Source of the DNA: Bacillus sp. AFS098217
GTDB taxonomy: Bacteria > Bacillota > Bacilli > Bacillales > Bacillaceae_G
Reading direction: 5' to 3'
Assembly (NCBI RefSeq): GCF_002551815.1
Contig: NZ_NVPR01000078.1
Coordinates: forward strand, 1-43,523
Length of the DNA: 43,523 bases
Made by a program: the position numbers and the translations under genes. A model generated the notes under the pieces. The model saw nothing but the letters and a program-made list of their open reading frames with translations. It had not been told where the DNA came from and did no database searches. This document shows positions 7,687-14,275 of the stretch, piece after piece (the stretch's first letter is position 1; each line of letters begins with the position of its first letter).

Positions 7687-8157
7687 ATGAAAGTAAGGAA
7701 CATTCAAGGGGAAGATTACGTAACGATTCATTCCGTTCTTAACGATTGGTGGGGCGGGAGAAATATGGCGGATATGTTGCCGAAACTTTTCTTCGTTCAT
7801 TTTCAAGAGACAAGTTTTATTATTGAAGAGGATGGGGAAACACTAGGCTTTTTATGCGGATTTTTCTCACAAACATATACAGATGAAGCATATGTTCATT
7901 TTATTGGTGCAAATCCAAAGTATCGAAGAAAAGGAATTGCTTCTACGCTATATTCCCATTTTTTCGATGTAGCTCGTGCAAATAATCGTCATATAGTGAG
8001 AGCGATAACTTCGCCAGTAAATAAAAAATCGATTCAATTTCATCAGGATATTGGATTTGAAATTGAAACAGGTGATGGAGAGGTAGATGGAGTATCAGTA
8101 CATACAAATTATGATGGGAATGGAGGGAGTAGGGTTTTGTTTGTGAAGAGGATTTAG
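7687..8157 (+). CDS. GNAT-family N-acetyltransferase
   Basis: 156 aa with the GNAT core. Acetyl-CoA binding motif A is visible as GANPKYRRKGIASTLY (RRKGIA at 80-85), preceded by a beta-strand FIIEEDGETLGFLCGF. The C-terminal NKKSIQFHQDIGFEIE matches the usual motif B (the F-x-x-x-G-F turn). Ribosome binding site GAGAGGAAGAG. Single gene followed by a terminator. The substrate (amine, peptide or antibiotic) cannot be told; the tail VHTNYDGNGGSRVLFVKRI is typical of many bacillus paralogues. Confidence 0.87.
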   Translation: MKVRNIQGEDYVTIHSVLNDWWGGRNMADMLPKLFFVHFQETSFIIEEDGETLGFLCGFFSQTYTDEAYVHFIGANPKYRRKGIASTLYSHFFDVARANNRHIVRAITSPVNKKSIQFHQDIGFEIETGDGEVDGVSVHTNYDGNGGSRVLFVKRI

Positions 8158-8235
8158 CTAAAAGTGATGTTAGATTTATTTTTTTATTTCATTCCTCAGA
8201 CGAGCAGTTCTTTTTCGCTTGTTTGAGGAAGTTGT

Positions 8236-8260
8236 GGGCTATAGCGATCAGCCCTTTTTT
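8236..8260 (+). terminator. Rho-independent terminator after GNAT gene
   Basis: GGGCT-ATAGCGATC-AGCCC followed by six T. A second hairpin directly upstream (8192-8230, 14-bp arms with two mismatches) may add to it. Confidence 0.8.
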
Positions 8261-8504
8261 ACTAGTAGATCTTTTTATCTGGTTCAATAAATACAGATTA
8301 TTCGGAATTTTATTGATGAATAATGGTAGCTTATATATAATGACGTTATGAATACTTTACAAGTAAAGAAATATATAGATAAATAATAAAGCTATGAAAA
8401 AGAGGGCATCTTTATCATATTACTGCGACGCTTATTGAGGATAAAGGGTTAGTATGATTGATTATGATAAAAGGGATATGACAGGGAAGATGAAATATTG
8501 TAAT

Positions 8505-8597
8505 AAAGAGAAAAAGGAAAAGCAAATATTAGATAAAGCATCCGGAAAGTTACTTGGTGTAGTTTTAAATGATAGAAAGCAAGATCAAGTACAGTAG
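8505..8597 (+). pseudogene. BY-kinase (CpsD/CapB type) C-terminal relic
   Basis: One frame reads KEKKEKQILDKASGKLLGVV then LNDRKQDQVQ and stops at TAG 8595-8597. The block SGKLLGVVLND matches the C-terminal block AKGKLLGVVLND of the intact kinase 1.6 kb downstream. The tyrosine tail is lost behind the stop. No upstream kinase domain remains. It looks like the tail of a second, deleted kinase copy and therefore a scar of rearrangement at this locus. Confidence 0.75.
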
Positions 8598-8615
8598 GCA
8601 TATTATTAAGGGATA

Positions 8616-8654
8616 AAAGAGACTGATAAATGATAACAATTTACCAGTCTCTTT
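8616..8654 (+). terminator. Rho-independent terminator after kinase relic
   Basis: AAAGAGACTGATAAA / TTTACCAGTCTCTTT stem with a nine-base loop, then TCTTG. It probably ended the transcript of the lost kinase gene. Confidence 0.7.
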
Positions 8655-8829
8655 CTTGTAATATCTTATATAGATTACATAATTTGATGGGAATTTTAGA
8701 GGAAATAGGGGTATATTGTAGAATTACATTGGTTGTAATAAAAATAGTAAGGGGAAATTATTAATATTAAATATAAGAATTCATGTAATAATTTTCTTAT
8801 GTAAAAATTTCAAAAGGTTGGAGGGACTT

Positions 8830-9576
8830 ATGGAAGAAACAATTCGTTTAAAAGAGTTATTTCATATGTTAAGAAAAAGCTTAGCAATGATCCTCGTAAT
8901 CGCATTTGGTGCAGCTATTGTAAGTGCTATCATTAGCTTTTTCTTTATGACACCAATCTATCAATCTTCAACGCAAATTCTTGTGAATCAGAAGAAGCAA
9001 GACGGAACAGCAATCCAATTGGGTGAAATTCAATCAAATATTCAATTGACGAATACATATAAAGTTATTATTAAAAGTCCTGTAATTTTAGATAAAGTGA
9101 AAGAAAAGCTGGGCTTAAATGTAACAACTCAAGATTTAAATGAGAAAATTGAAGTTGTGAATGAAAAAGATTCACAAGTTGTAACTGTAACAGCACAAGA
9201 TAAAGACCCGAAACTAGCTCGTGATATTGCCAATACGGTAACTGAGGTTTTTAAAACTGAAGTTGTGAAAATTATGAGCGTTGATAATGTCACTATATTA
9301 TCTGAAGCAGAAGTTGCTAAAAACCAATCTCCAATTAAGCCACGCCCAATGTTAAATGTTGCGATCGCTTTCGTTGTTGGTTTAATGGCTTCAGTTGGTC
9401 TTGTATTCTTACTGGAATACTTAGACAACACAGTGGAAAAAGAAGAAGATGTAGAGAATTTACTTGGTTTACCAGTTCTAGGTAATGTCACGCATATGGA
9501 TGAAGAGATACAAACAGGCAGATCATCACATGCTCCATCATTAAGAAAAGTGAGGGGACAAACAATTGGTTCTTAA
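8830..9576 (+). CDS. Wzz/YveK-type polysaccharide co-polymerase (kinase activator)
   Basis: 248 aa. Start ATG at 8830 directly behind GGAGGG; the frame also opens at TTG 8818, but that would hide the binding site. Topology is typical: a cytosolic N-terminus, TM1 at about 18-40, an extracytoplasmic loop, the proline motif SPIKPRP just before TM2 (about 176-196), and a cytosolic C-terminal tail. In Firmicutes this separate transmembrane protein activates the BY-kinase encoded next to it and helps set polysaccharide chain length. The kinase start lies inside the last codons of this gene, so the two are translationally coupled. Confidence 0.9.
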   Translation: MEETIRLKELFHMLRKSLAMILVIAFGAAIVSAIISFFFMTPIYQSSTQILVNQKKQDGTAIQLGEIQSNIQLTNTYKVIIKSPVILDKVKEKLGLNVTTQDLNEKIEVVNEKDSQVVTVTAQDKDPKLARDIANTVTEVFKTEVVKIMSVDNVTILSEAEVAKNQSPIKPRPMLNVAIAFVVGLMASVGLVFLLEYLDNTVEKEEDVENLLGLPVLGNVTHMDEEIQTGRSSHAPSLRKVRGQTIGS

Positions 9577-10270
9577 AAGTTTATTTAAAAAGAAAAAAAA
9601 TCATCGTCAACGTCGTCAACTGATTGCTCATCAGCAACCAAAGTCACCAATTTCTGAACAATATCGTAACATTCGTACAAATATTGAATTTGCGGCTGTC
9701 GATACAAACCTTCAATCATTAATCGTAACATCTGCAAACTCAGGTGAAGGGAAAACAATAACAGCGGCCAACATGGCAGTTGTTTTTGCTCAACAAGGAA
9801 AGAAAGTATTACTCATTGATGCCGATATGCGAAAACCAGCGCTGCATCAAATGTTCCAGGTCGATAACATCTTCGGATTAACGAACGTGTTAACACAGAG
9901 CAAACATCTCGAAACGTGTATACAAAAAACATCCGTTGATAACTTACACTTTTTATCATGTGGTCCAATCCCGCCAAACCCGGCAGAATTGCTAGGTTCG
10001 AAGTCGATGCAAGAATTACTTACACAAGCCTATAGTATGTACGATTTAGTGATCATTGATATGCCACCAATTTTAGCTGTAACAGATGCACAAATTATGG
10101 CAAATCAATGTGATGCATCTGTTCTTGTCGTTCGTAGTGAATCGACAGAAAAAGGAGCGGCTGTAAAAGCGAAAGGATTGCTAGAGTCTGCAAAAGGTAA
10201 ACTATTAGGTGTTGTTCTAAACGATTGTGAACGTGAGCAAAGCTTATATTATTACCATGGTGCTAACTAA
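9566..10270 (+). CDS. BY-type tyrosine-protein kinase (CpsD/CapB/EpsB type)
   Basis: 234-aa cytosolic P-loop kinase. Walker A is SANSGEGKT (56-64), Walker A' is VLLIDADMRKP (81-91), Walker B is LVIIDMPP. A C-terminal tyrosine cluster (SLYYYHGAN) provides the autophosphorylation sites. The TTG start at 9566 follows GTGAGGGGA and overlaps the co-polymerase gene by 11 bases. The kinase needs the co-polymerase's cytosolic tail for activity and is reversed by the PHP phosphatase encoded downstream. Together the three normally regulate capsule or exopolysaccharide assembly. No polysaccharide enzymes follow here. Confidence 0.92.
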   Translation: MVLKSLFKKKKNHRQRRQLIAHQQPKSPISEQYRNIRTNIEFAAVDTNLQSLIVTSANSGEGKTITAANMAVVFAQQGKKVLLIDADMRKPALHQMFQVDNIFGLTNVLTQSKHLETCIQKTSVDNLHFLSCGPIPPNPAELLGSKSMQELLTQAYSMYDLVIIDMPPILAVTDAQIMANQCDASVLVVRSESTEKGAAVKAKGLLESAKGKLLGVVLNDCEREQSLYYYHGAN

Positions 10271-10280
10271 TAAAAAAGAC

Positions 10281-10307
10281 GAGATATGTTAGAAGCATAT
10301 CTCTTTT
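10281..10307 (+). terminator. Terminator-like hairpin between kinase and phosphatase
   Basis: GAGATATG-TTAGAAG-CATATCTC followed by TTTT, inside the short gap between the kinase stop and the phosphatase start. It is probably a partial terminator or mRNA processing and stability element that lowers phosphatase expression relative to the kinase. Confidence 0.6.
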
Positions 10308-10327
10308 CTGAAAGGAGGATGGAAATA

Positions 10328-11095
10328 GTGATCGATTTACATTGTCATATTCTGCCTAGTATTGATGATGGGGCTCAAACAGTGACGGACAGTTTAGCGA
10401 TGGCACAAGTAGCAGTAGCGGAAGGAATCCATACAATTGTTGCAACGCCACACCATCAAAATGGAAAATATATAAATGAACGTACTACGATTATTCACCA
10501 AGTAAAACAATTAAATCATGAACTGCAACAACACTATATTCCACTAAAAATCTTACCAGGACAAGAAGTTAGATTATACGGAAATTTATTAGAAGATTAT
10601 GAAACTGGTAAAATCGTCACTTTAAATGAAACGAATAAAAATATATTAATTGAGTTTCCATCTAATCACGTACCAAGATATGCAGAACAATTATTATATG
10701 AATTATGTGTAAAGGGAATAATTCCAATTATCGTTCATCCAGAGCGTAATGCGGAGTTAATCGAGCGGCCAGATAAGCTATATAATCTTGTGAATAAAGG
10801 TGCATTAACACAAGTAACGGCAGGAAGTCTTATTGGTAACTTTGGGAAAAAAATTAAAAAATTCTCCTTACAACTTGTTGAACATAATTTAACACATATG
10901 ATCGCATCAGATGCTCATAACACAACATCAAGAGGATTTCACCTGGGAGCAGGATATGACATGATTGAAAAAGAACTTGGGACAAACATCATGAATGAAT
11001 TAAAAGAAAATCTTTATTTATTGATAAGTGGCAAAACGATTTATAAAGAAGAACCAGAACAAATTCGTCGTAAGAAACTATTTGGTATTTTTTAA
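10328..11095 (+). CDS. PHP-type tyrosine-protein phosphatase (CpsB/CapC/YwqE type)
   Basis: 255 aa. Start chosen as GTG 10328, nine bases after AAAGGAGG, giving the family-typical N-terminus (V/M)IDLHCHILPSIDDGA. Metal-binding motifs of the PHP fold: HCH near residue 5, ATPHHQNGKY, GQEVRLY, VHPERN and SDAHN. These Mn2+-dependent enzymes dephosphorylate BY-kinases and hence tune polysaccharide production. The gene follows the kinase by 57 bases, with a hairpin between. Full family length, so likely functional. Confidence 0.92.
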   Translation: MIDLHCHILPSIDDGAQTVTDSLAMAQVAVAEGIHTIVATPHHQNGKYINERTTIIHQVKQLNHELQQHYIPLKILPGQEVRLYGNLLEDYETGKIVTLNETNKNILIEFPSNHVPRYAEQLLYELCVKGIIPIIVHPERNAELIERPDKLYNLVNKGALTQVTAGSLIGNFGKKIKKFSLQLVEHNLTHMIASDAHNTTSRGFHLGAGYDMIEKELGTNIMNELKENLYLLISGKTIYKEEPEQIRRKKLFGIF

Positions 11096-11113
11096 ACGAA
11101 AAACTGTTGATGT

Positions 11114-11188
11114 CTCCTAACCGTTATCAATGGAGGCACTCGGTCGTGCTGTGGGTAGAAACCTACCTTAGACGCTCGTCGTTAGGAG
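11114..11188 (+). ncRNA. Putative branched structured RNA in polysaccharide locus
   Basis: A perfect 8-bp closing stem CTCCTAAC (11114-11121) / GTTAGGAG (11181-11188) encloses three hairpins: GCAC-TCGGTC-GTGC, GGTAG-AAAC-CTACC and GAC-GCTC-GTC. Forming four compatible stems in 75 bases is unlikely by chance. It is followed by a terminator, so it could be a leader or riboswitch-like switch, an EAR-type antitermination element (known from Bacillus eps operons in a similar position), or an intergenic repeat of this group. I cannot assign the family by eye. Confidence 0.45.
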
Positions 11189-11227
11189 TATGATGTGAGG
11201 GTGGGTTAGATGCCCATAATTTATTTA

Positions 11228-11280
11228 CGATAGAAACTCTATCCATGGAGTTATAACTATGACTCTATCGATAGGTTTTT
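11228..11280 (+). terminator. Hairpin terminator upstream of galU relic
   Basis: Outer stem CGATAGA / TCTATCG with an inner AACTC/GAGTT hairpin, followed by GATAGGTTTTTT. It ends the transcript carrying the phosphatase and the branched element. Confidence 0.65.
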
Positions 11281-11319
11281 TATTATTATATCAAAATAAA
11301 CAAATGGAAGGGGCTGAAA

Positions 11320-11442
11320 TTGAAAAAAGTAAGAAAAGCAATTATTCCAGCAGCTGACGGTATTTGGTACTATTATGTTCGAGATCAAGCAAAATAAGAT
11401 TTAACAAATAAATTAAGAGCACATCTTGAATTGACGAAGTAA
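11320..11442 (+). pseudogene. galU (UTP-glucose-1-phosphate uridylyltransferase) relic
   Basis: A TTG start with a GGAAGGGG site opens KKVRKAIIPAA, the hallmark N-terminus of GalU (normally continuing GLGTRFLPATKA). After 12 codons it jumps to unrelated residues and stops at 11395-11397. The same frame after the stop reads DLTNKLRAHLELTK, which looks like a GalU C-terminal end, and stops at 11440-11442. About 250 codons are missing. GalU makes UDP-glucose for polysaccharides, so the relic marks the lost biosynthetic part of this locus. Confidence 0.7.
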
Positions 11443-11449
11443 TGTTTAT

Positions 11450-11487
11450 AAACCTAACTCCTTTTTGGAAGGAATTAGGTTTGTTTT
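11450..11487 (+). terminator. Rho-independent terminator after galU relic
   Basis: AAACCTAACTCC / GGAATTAGGTTT with a nine-base loop, followed by GTTTTT. Confidence 0.8.
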
Positions 11488-11537
11488 TGCGTGGGTGTAT
11501 ATGAATATTATATGAGATTAATAGATGAGGTGGATCG

Positions 11538-12326
11538 ATGAATAAGAAAGCAGTACTTGTCCTAGTTATTGTTGTACTGTTTATCGCTTCTATTGTGAGT
11601 GGGAAATTGCACTGGAATAAGAAGGTTGCAAATGCGACAAGGCAAACAAGTGAAGTGAAAGATAGTAAGGAAAAGAAAGAAGAAAAAGCAGAGAAGAAAC
11701 AGGATGCAAAAACAGCTTTTAATGAAGAATATGCAAAAAAATTACCAGATGCAGTGAAAGAGAGGTTAAAGAAGGCTGTAAATCTTGTTATTGTCGGTGA
11801 TCAAGCTTCCTCATCTGAAAAAGATACTTGGGCGGCTAAGTTAACAGCTAATTTAGATACTTCTTACGGTAAAGGTTTATGGAATGTAACGGTGAAAGAA
11901 TATAAAGATGAAAGTACAGAGGAATTAATTACGAATAAACGTGATAAAGATATTGCAAAAGCAAATCCAGATGTCATTTTGTTTGAGCCTCCATTCATTA
12001 CTGATAACAGTAAAAGTGGTAATGGAAACTCTGTAGCAAATACACAGAAGTTTGTTCAAGCGCTTTCTAATAGTGCAGAAGGTGCTACGATTATGATTCA
12101 ACCACCAAATCCAGTGTATAATGCGGAAAATTATCCAAAGGCCATTGAAGCGTTAAAACAATTTGCGACGCAAAATGGTTATACTTATGTGAATCATTGG
12201 GAAGTATGGCCGGATCCAACAACAAAAGAGATTTTGCCATACTTACAAGAAGAATTTGGTTTCCCAAGCGCTAAAGGACATGAGCTTTGGGCACAATATG
12301 TAACAAATTATTTTGTAGCGAAATAA
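11538..12326 (+). CDS. Membrane-anchored SGNH/GDSL-hydrolase-like protein
   Basis: 262 aa. One N-terminal membrane anchor (residues 5-20, VLVLVIVVLFIASIV), then a lysine/glutamate-rich linker (about 38-60, possible coiled coil), then an extracellular SGNH-like domain. Block I reads LVIVGDQAS (84-91), where canonical enzymes have GDS, so the nucleophile position is Gln. The C-terminal block reads GFPSAKGHELWAQYV, where DxxHP is normally expected. Both catalytic positions therefore look altered. Relatives next to capsule genes usually (de)acylate polysaccharide. This one may bind rather than cut, or use the nearby serines S91-S93. Ribosome binding site GAGGTGG. Confidence 0.7.
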   Translation: MNKKAVLVLVIVVLFIASIVSGKLHWNKKVANATRQTSEVKDSKEKKEEKAEKKQDAKTAFNEEYAKKLPDAVKERLKKAVNLVIVGDQASSSEKDTWAAKLTANLDTSYGKGLWNVTVKEYKDESTEELITNKRDKDIAKANPDVILFEPPFITDNSKSGNGNSVANTQKFVQALSNSAEGATIMIQPPNPVYNAENYPKAIEALKQFATQNGYTYVNHWEVWPDPTTKEILPYLQEEFGFPSAKGHELWAQYVTNYFVAK

Positions 12327-12444
12327 GTTTATTTGTTTGTCAATACGATTACCTAGTTTTTATCATCATCGCTTGTAAACAACAACTTGCAAATAAAATA
12401 GTTTAGTAGTTCAATCTCAAATTATATGAAGGTGGCACATAATA

Positions 12445-12912
12445 ATGGATCTTACATTCAAATTAGAGAAAACGTGTTTTAACTACCGAGTTGGTGCAAT
12501 ATGCAAACAAGAAAATAAAATCCTCATGATTCAAAATGAAGGAGAAGATTTCTGGTATGTACCAGGCGGCCGAGTACAAATGCTAGAACACAGTGCAGTG
12601 GCAGTGAAAAGAGAACTTAAGGAAGAACTAGGAGTAAATGTTGATGTGAAAAGGCTCTTATGGACGGTTGAAAATTTCTTTACATATGATTCGCAGCAGT
12701 TCCATGAAATTAGTTTTTATTATGAAGTGAATTTGCTGGAGTTGCCTGCAAAAGGAGAGGATACTTTTATTCTTGAAGAAGATGGCAGAAGGTATGTATT
12801 TCAATGGGTTCCATTAGAACGAATAAGTGAATATAACTTGAAACCGGATTTTCTAAAAGATAAAGTGAAGGATTTACCTATTCATATGGAACATATTGTT
12901 AGGAGTGAATAA
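12445..12912 (+). CDS. Nudix hydrolase
   Basis: 155 aa with a full Nudix box GGRVQMLE through RELKEELGV (GX5EX7REUXEEXGU satisfied). ATG 12445 follows GAAGGTGG. The C-terminal half (FHEISFYYEVNLLEL, RYVFQWVPLERISEY) is typical of ADP-ribose- or NTP-type cytosolic Nudix proteins of bacilli. Single gene, unrelated in sequence to the other Nudix gene of this window outside the box. Substrate unknown. Confidence 0.88.
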   Translation: MDLTFKLEKTCFNYRVGAICKQENKILMIQNEGEDFWYVPGGRVQMLEHSAVAVKRELKEELGVNVDVKRLLWTVENFFTYDSQQFHEISFYYEVNLLELPAKGEDTFILEEDGRRYVFQWVPLERISEYNLKPDFLKDKVKDLPIHMEHIVRSE

Positions 12913-13079
12913 AAAGAGATAGGAAGACGGGAAGGGAACTTGACTTATAATTAATAGGGGGATTATGGAGGTAATACCAAGTAAAGTATGTGATTACAAA
13001 TGCTGTATTAAAAACGGTATTCCTAAATATGGAATTATAGTATGATAGAAGAGAAGCACAAGAAAATGGGGGGACTGTT

Positions 13080-14063
13080 ATGATTACATTGGAACACAAG
13101 CTGGAGCAGTATACATACATATATGCACAGTTGAAGGGAGAACTAAGGTGGAAAACTAGTGATTCTCGGACAGGGATGATGATTGCTGCTATGTATGCAG
13201 GCAGCGATAAGCCATTTGATCTTGGGCGGTTTTTAGAAATTAGTAGTTATATTAAGGATCAGGTAGGAATGTTTTCATATTTAAAGTCCTATCATCGCTT
13301 TGTGGTTGCAGCAACATTAGATATTCACTTTACACATTACAAAGAAGCATTTCAGCAGTTTCTAGATTTATATGAACGATTGGTTGCTGGTGGCTTTAGC
13401 CGGAGTATATTCACTTATCTGGCAGCAGCTGTGCTTTTACCAGAAGACAAGGGACAATATGATACACGCATTCAGCGGTCGCTGCAAGTATATAAACGCA
13501 TGAAAGAGGATCACTTCTTTCTTACAAGTGCAGATGATTATCCACTCGCTGTTTTACTAGCAGGACAATCAGAGAAAGTAGAGACGCTTATGGATCGAGT
13601 GGAACGTCTCTATCAGAAGCTGGCAGCAGCTGGTATGTACAAAGGGAATAATCTTCAATTTTTAAGTCATATTCTTTCTCTAAAGAAGGATGTCAACGAA
13701 GATATTTTAGTAGCACGATATAAAAACATATGGAACATGATGCGACAAGAAAAGATAAAAGTGAAACAGATGCATTATCCAGCTATCGGGTTACTAGCGT
13801 TGCTTGAGGATGGAGAGAAAGAGGTCGCTTCTGTTCGGGCATTCATTGAAAAATTGCAGGGGGACAAGCAATTCCGCTGGCATACGGATGCAAATATTCT
13901 TATTGCTATTCAACTATTCGTAAGTCAGAAAGGTACGGAAAGTCAAACTGCCAACACAGGCTTACAAACAATGATAGAGGTCCTTATACAGGCGCAGCAG
14001 GCAGCCATGATAGCAGCAATTACCGCTTCCTCTGCAGCAACTTCTGCTAGCAGTAGTTCATAA
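13080..14063 (+). CDS. DUF4003-family protein
   Basis: 327 aa, mostly helical, cytosolic (no signal peptide). The opening LKGELRWKTSDSRTGMMIAAMYA and the central LMDRVERLYQKLAAAGMYKGNNLQFLSHIL are marks I associate with DUF4003, a bacillus family of unknown function. The last 30 residues are low-complexity Ala/Ser (AAMIAAITASSAATSASSSS), often variable in this family. Strong ribosome binding site GGGGGG before ATG 13080. Upstream, ATTCC-TAAATAT-GGAAT (about 13018-13034) precedes a TATGAT -10-like box and could be an operator. Single-gene unit. Confidence 0.82.
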   Translation: MITLEHKLEQYTYIYAQLKGELRWKTSDSRTGMMIAAMYAGSDKPFDLGRFLEISSYIKDQVGMFSYLKSYHRFVVAATLDIHFTHYKEAFQQFLDLYERLVAGGFSRSIFTYLAAAVLLPEDKGQYDTRIQRSLQVYKRMKEDHFFLTSADDYPLAVLLAGQSEKVETLMDRVERLYQKLAAAGMYKGNNLQFLSHILSLKKDVNEDILVARYKNIWNMMRQEKIKVKQMHYPAIGLLALLEDGEKEVASVRAFIEKLQGDKQFRWHTDANILIAIQLFVSQKGTESQTANTGLQTMIEVLIQAQQAAMIAAITASSAATSASSSS

Positions 14064-14147
14064 CGTGCAATTTGCTGTATGAATATAAGCGCACCGCCGC
14101 TATATTTAAGATTTTCCAAAAAGGGTTACATACATCATACCTAAATT

Positions 14148-14181
14148 AAAAGTCGATTGTCTGCCTGACAATCGACTTTTT
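14148..14181. terminator. Bidirectional terminator
   Basis: Perfect stem AAAAGTCGATTGTC / GACAATCGACTTTT with a TGCCT loop, between convergent DUF4003 and Tet(M)-like genes. Confidence 0.9.
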
Positions 14182-14275
14182 CAGTCTTCAACTATCTTTT
14201 AACAGTTTAATGCTTTTTTGTATAGTCTAAAACGTTTTTTAATATAATTACTGTCCGCCGGTTTTATATTCTACA

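Larger units (their letters stand above)
8158..8829. other. Non-coding region with hairpins and kinase relic
   Basis: 672 bases before the capsule-type genes. In order: hairpin TTCCTCA.ACGAGC / GCTTGT.TGAGGAA (8192-8230), a terminator (8236-8260), about 240 bases of unassigned AT-rich DNA, the BY-kinase relic (8505-8597), a second terminator (8616-8654), and the promoter region of the operon, including TTACATTGGTTGTAA at about 8725-8739. No intact gene. Confidence 0.5.
11096..11537. other. Non-coding region: structured element, terminator, galU relic
   Basis: 442 bases between the phosphatase and the SGNH-like gene. It holds the branched element 11114-11188, a hairpin terminator (11228-11280), a short galU relic (11320-11442) and another terminator (11450-11487). 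No intact gene. Confidence 0.6.
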
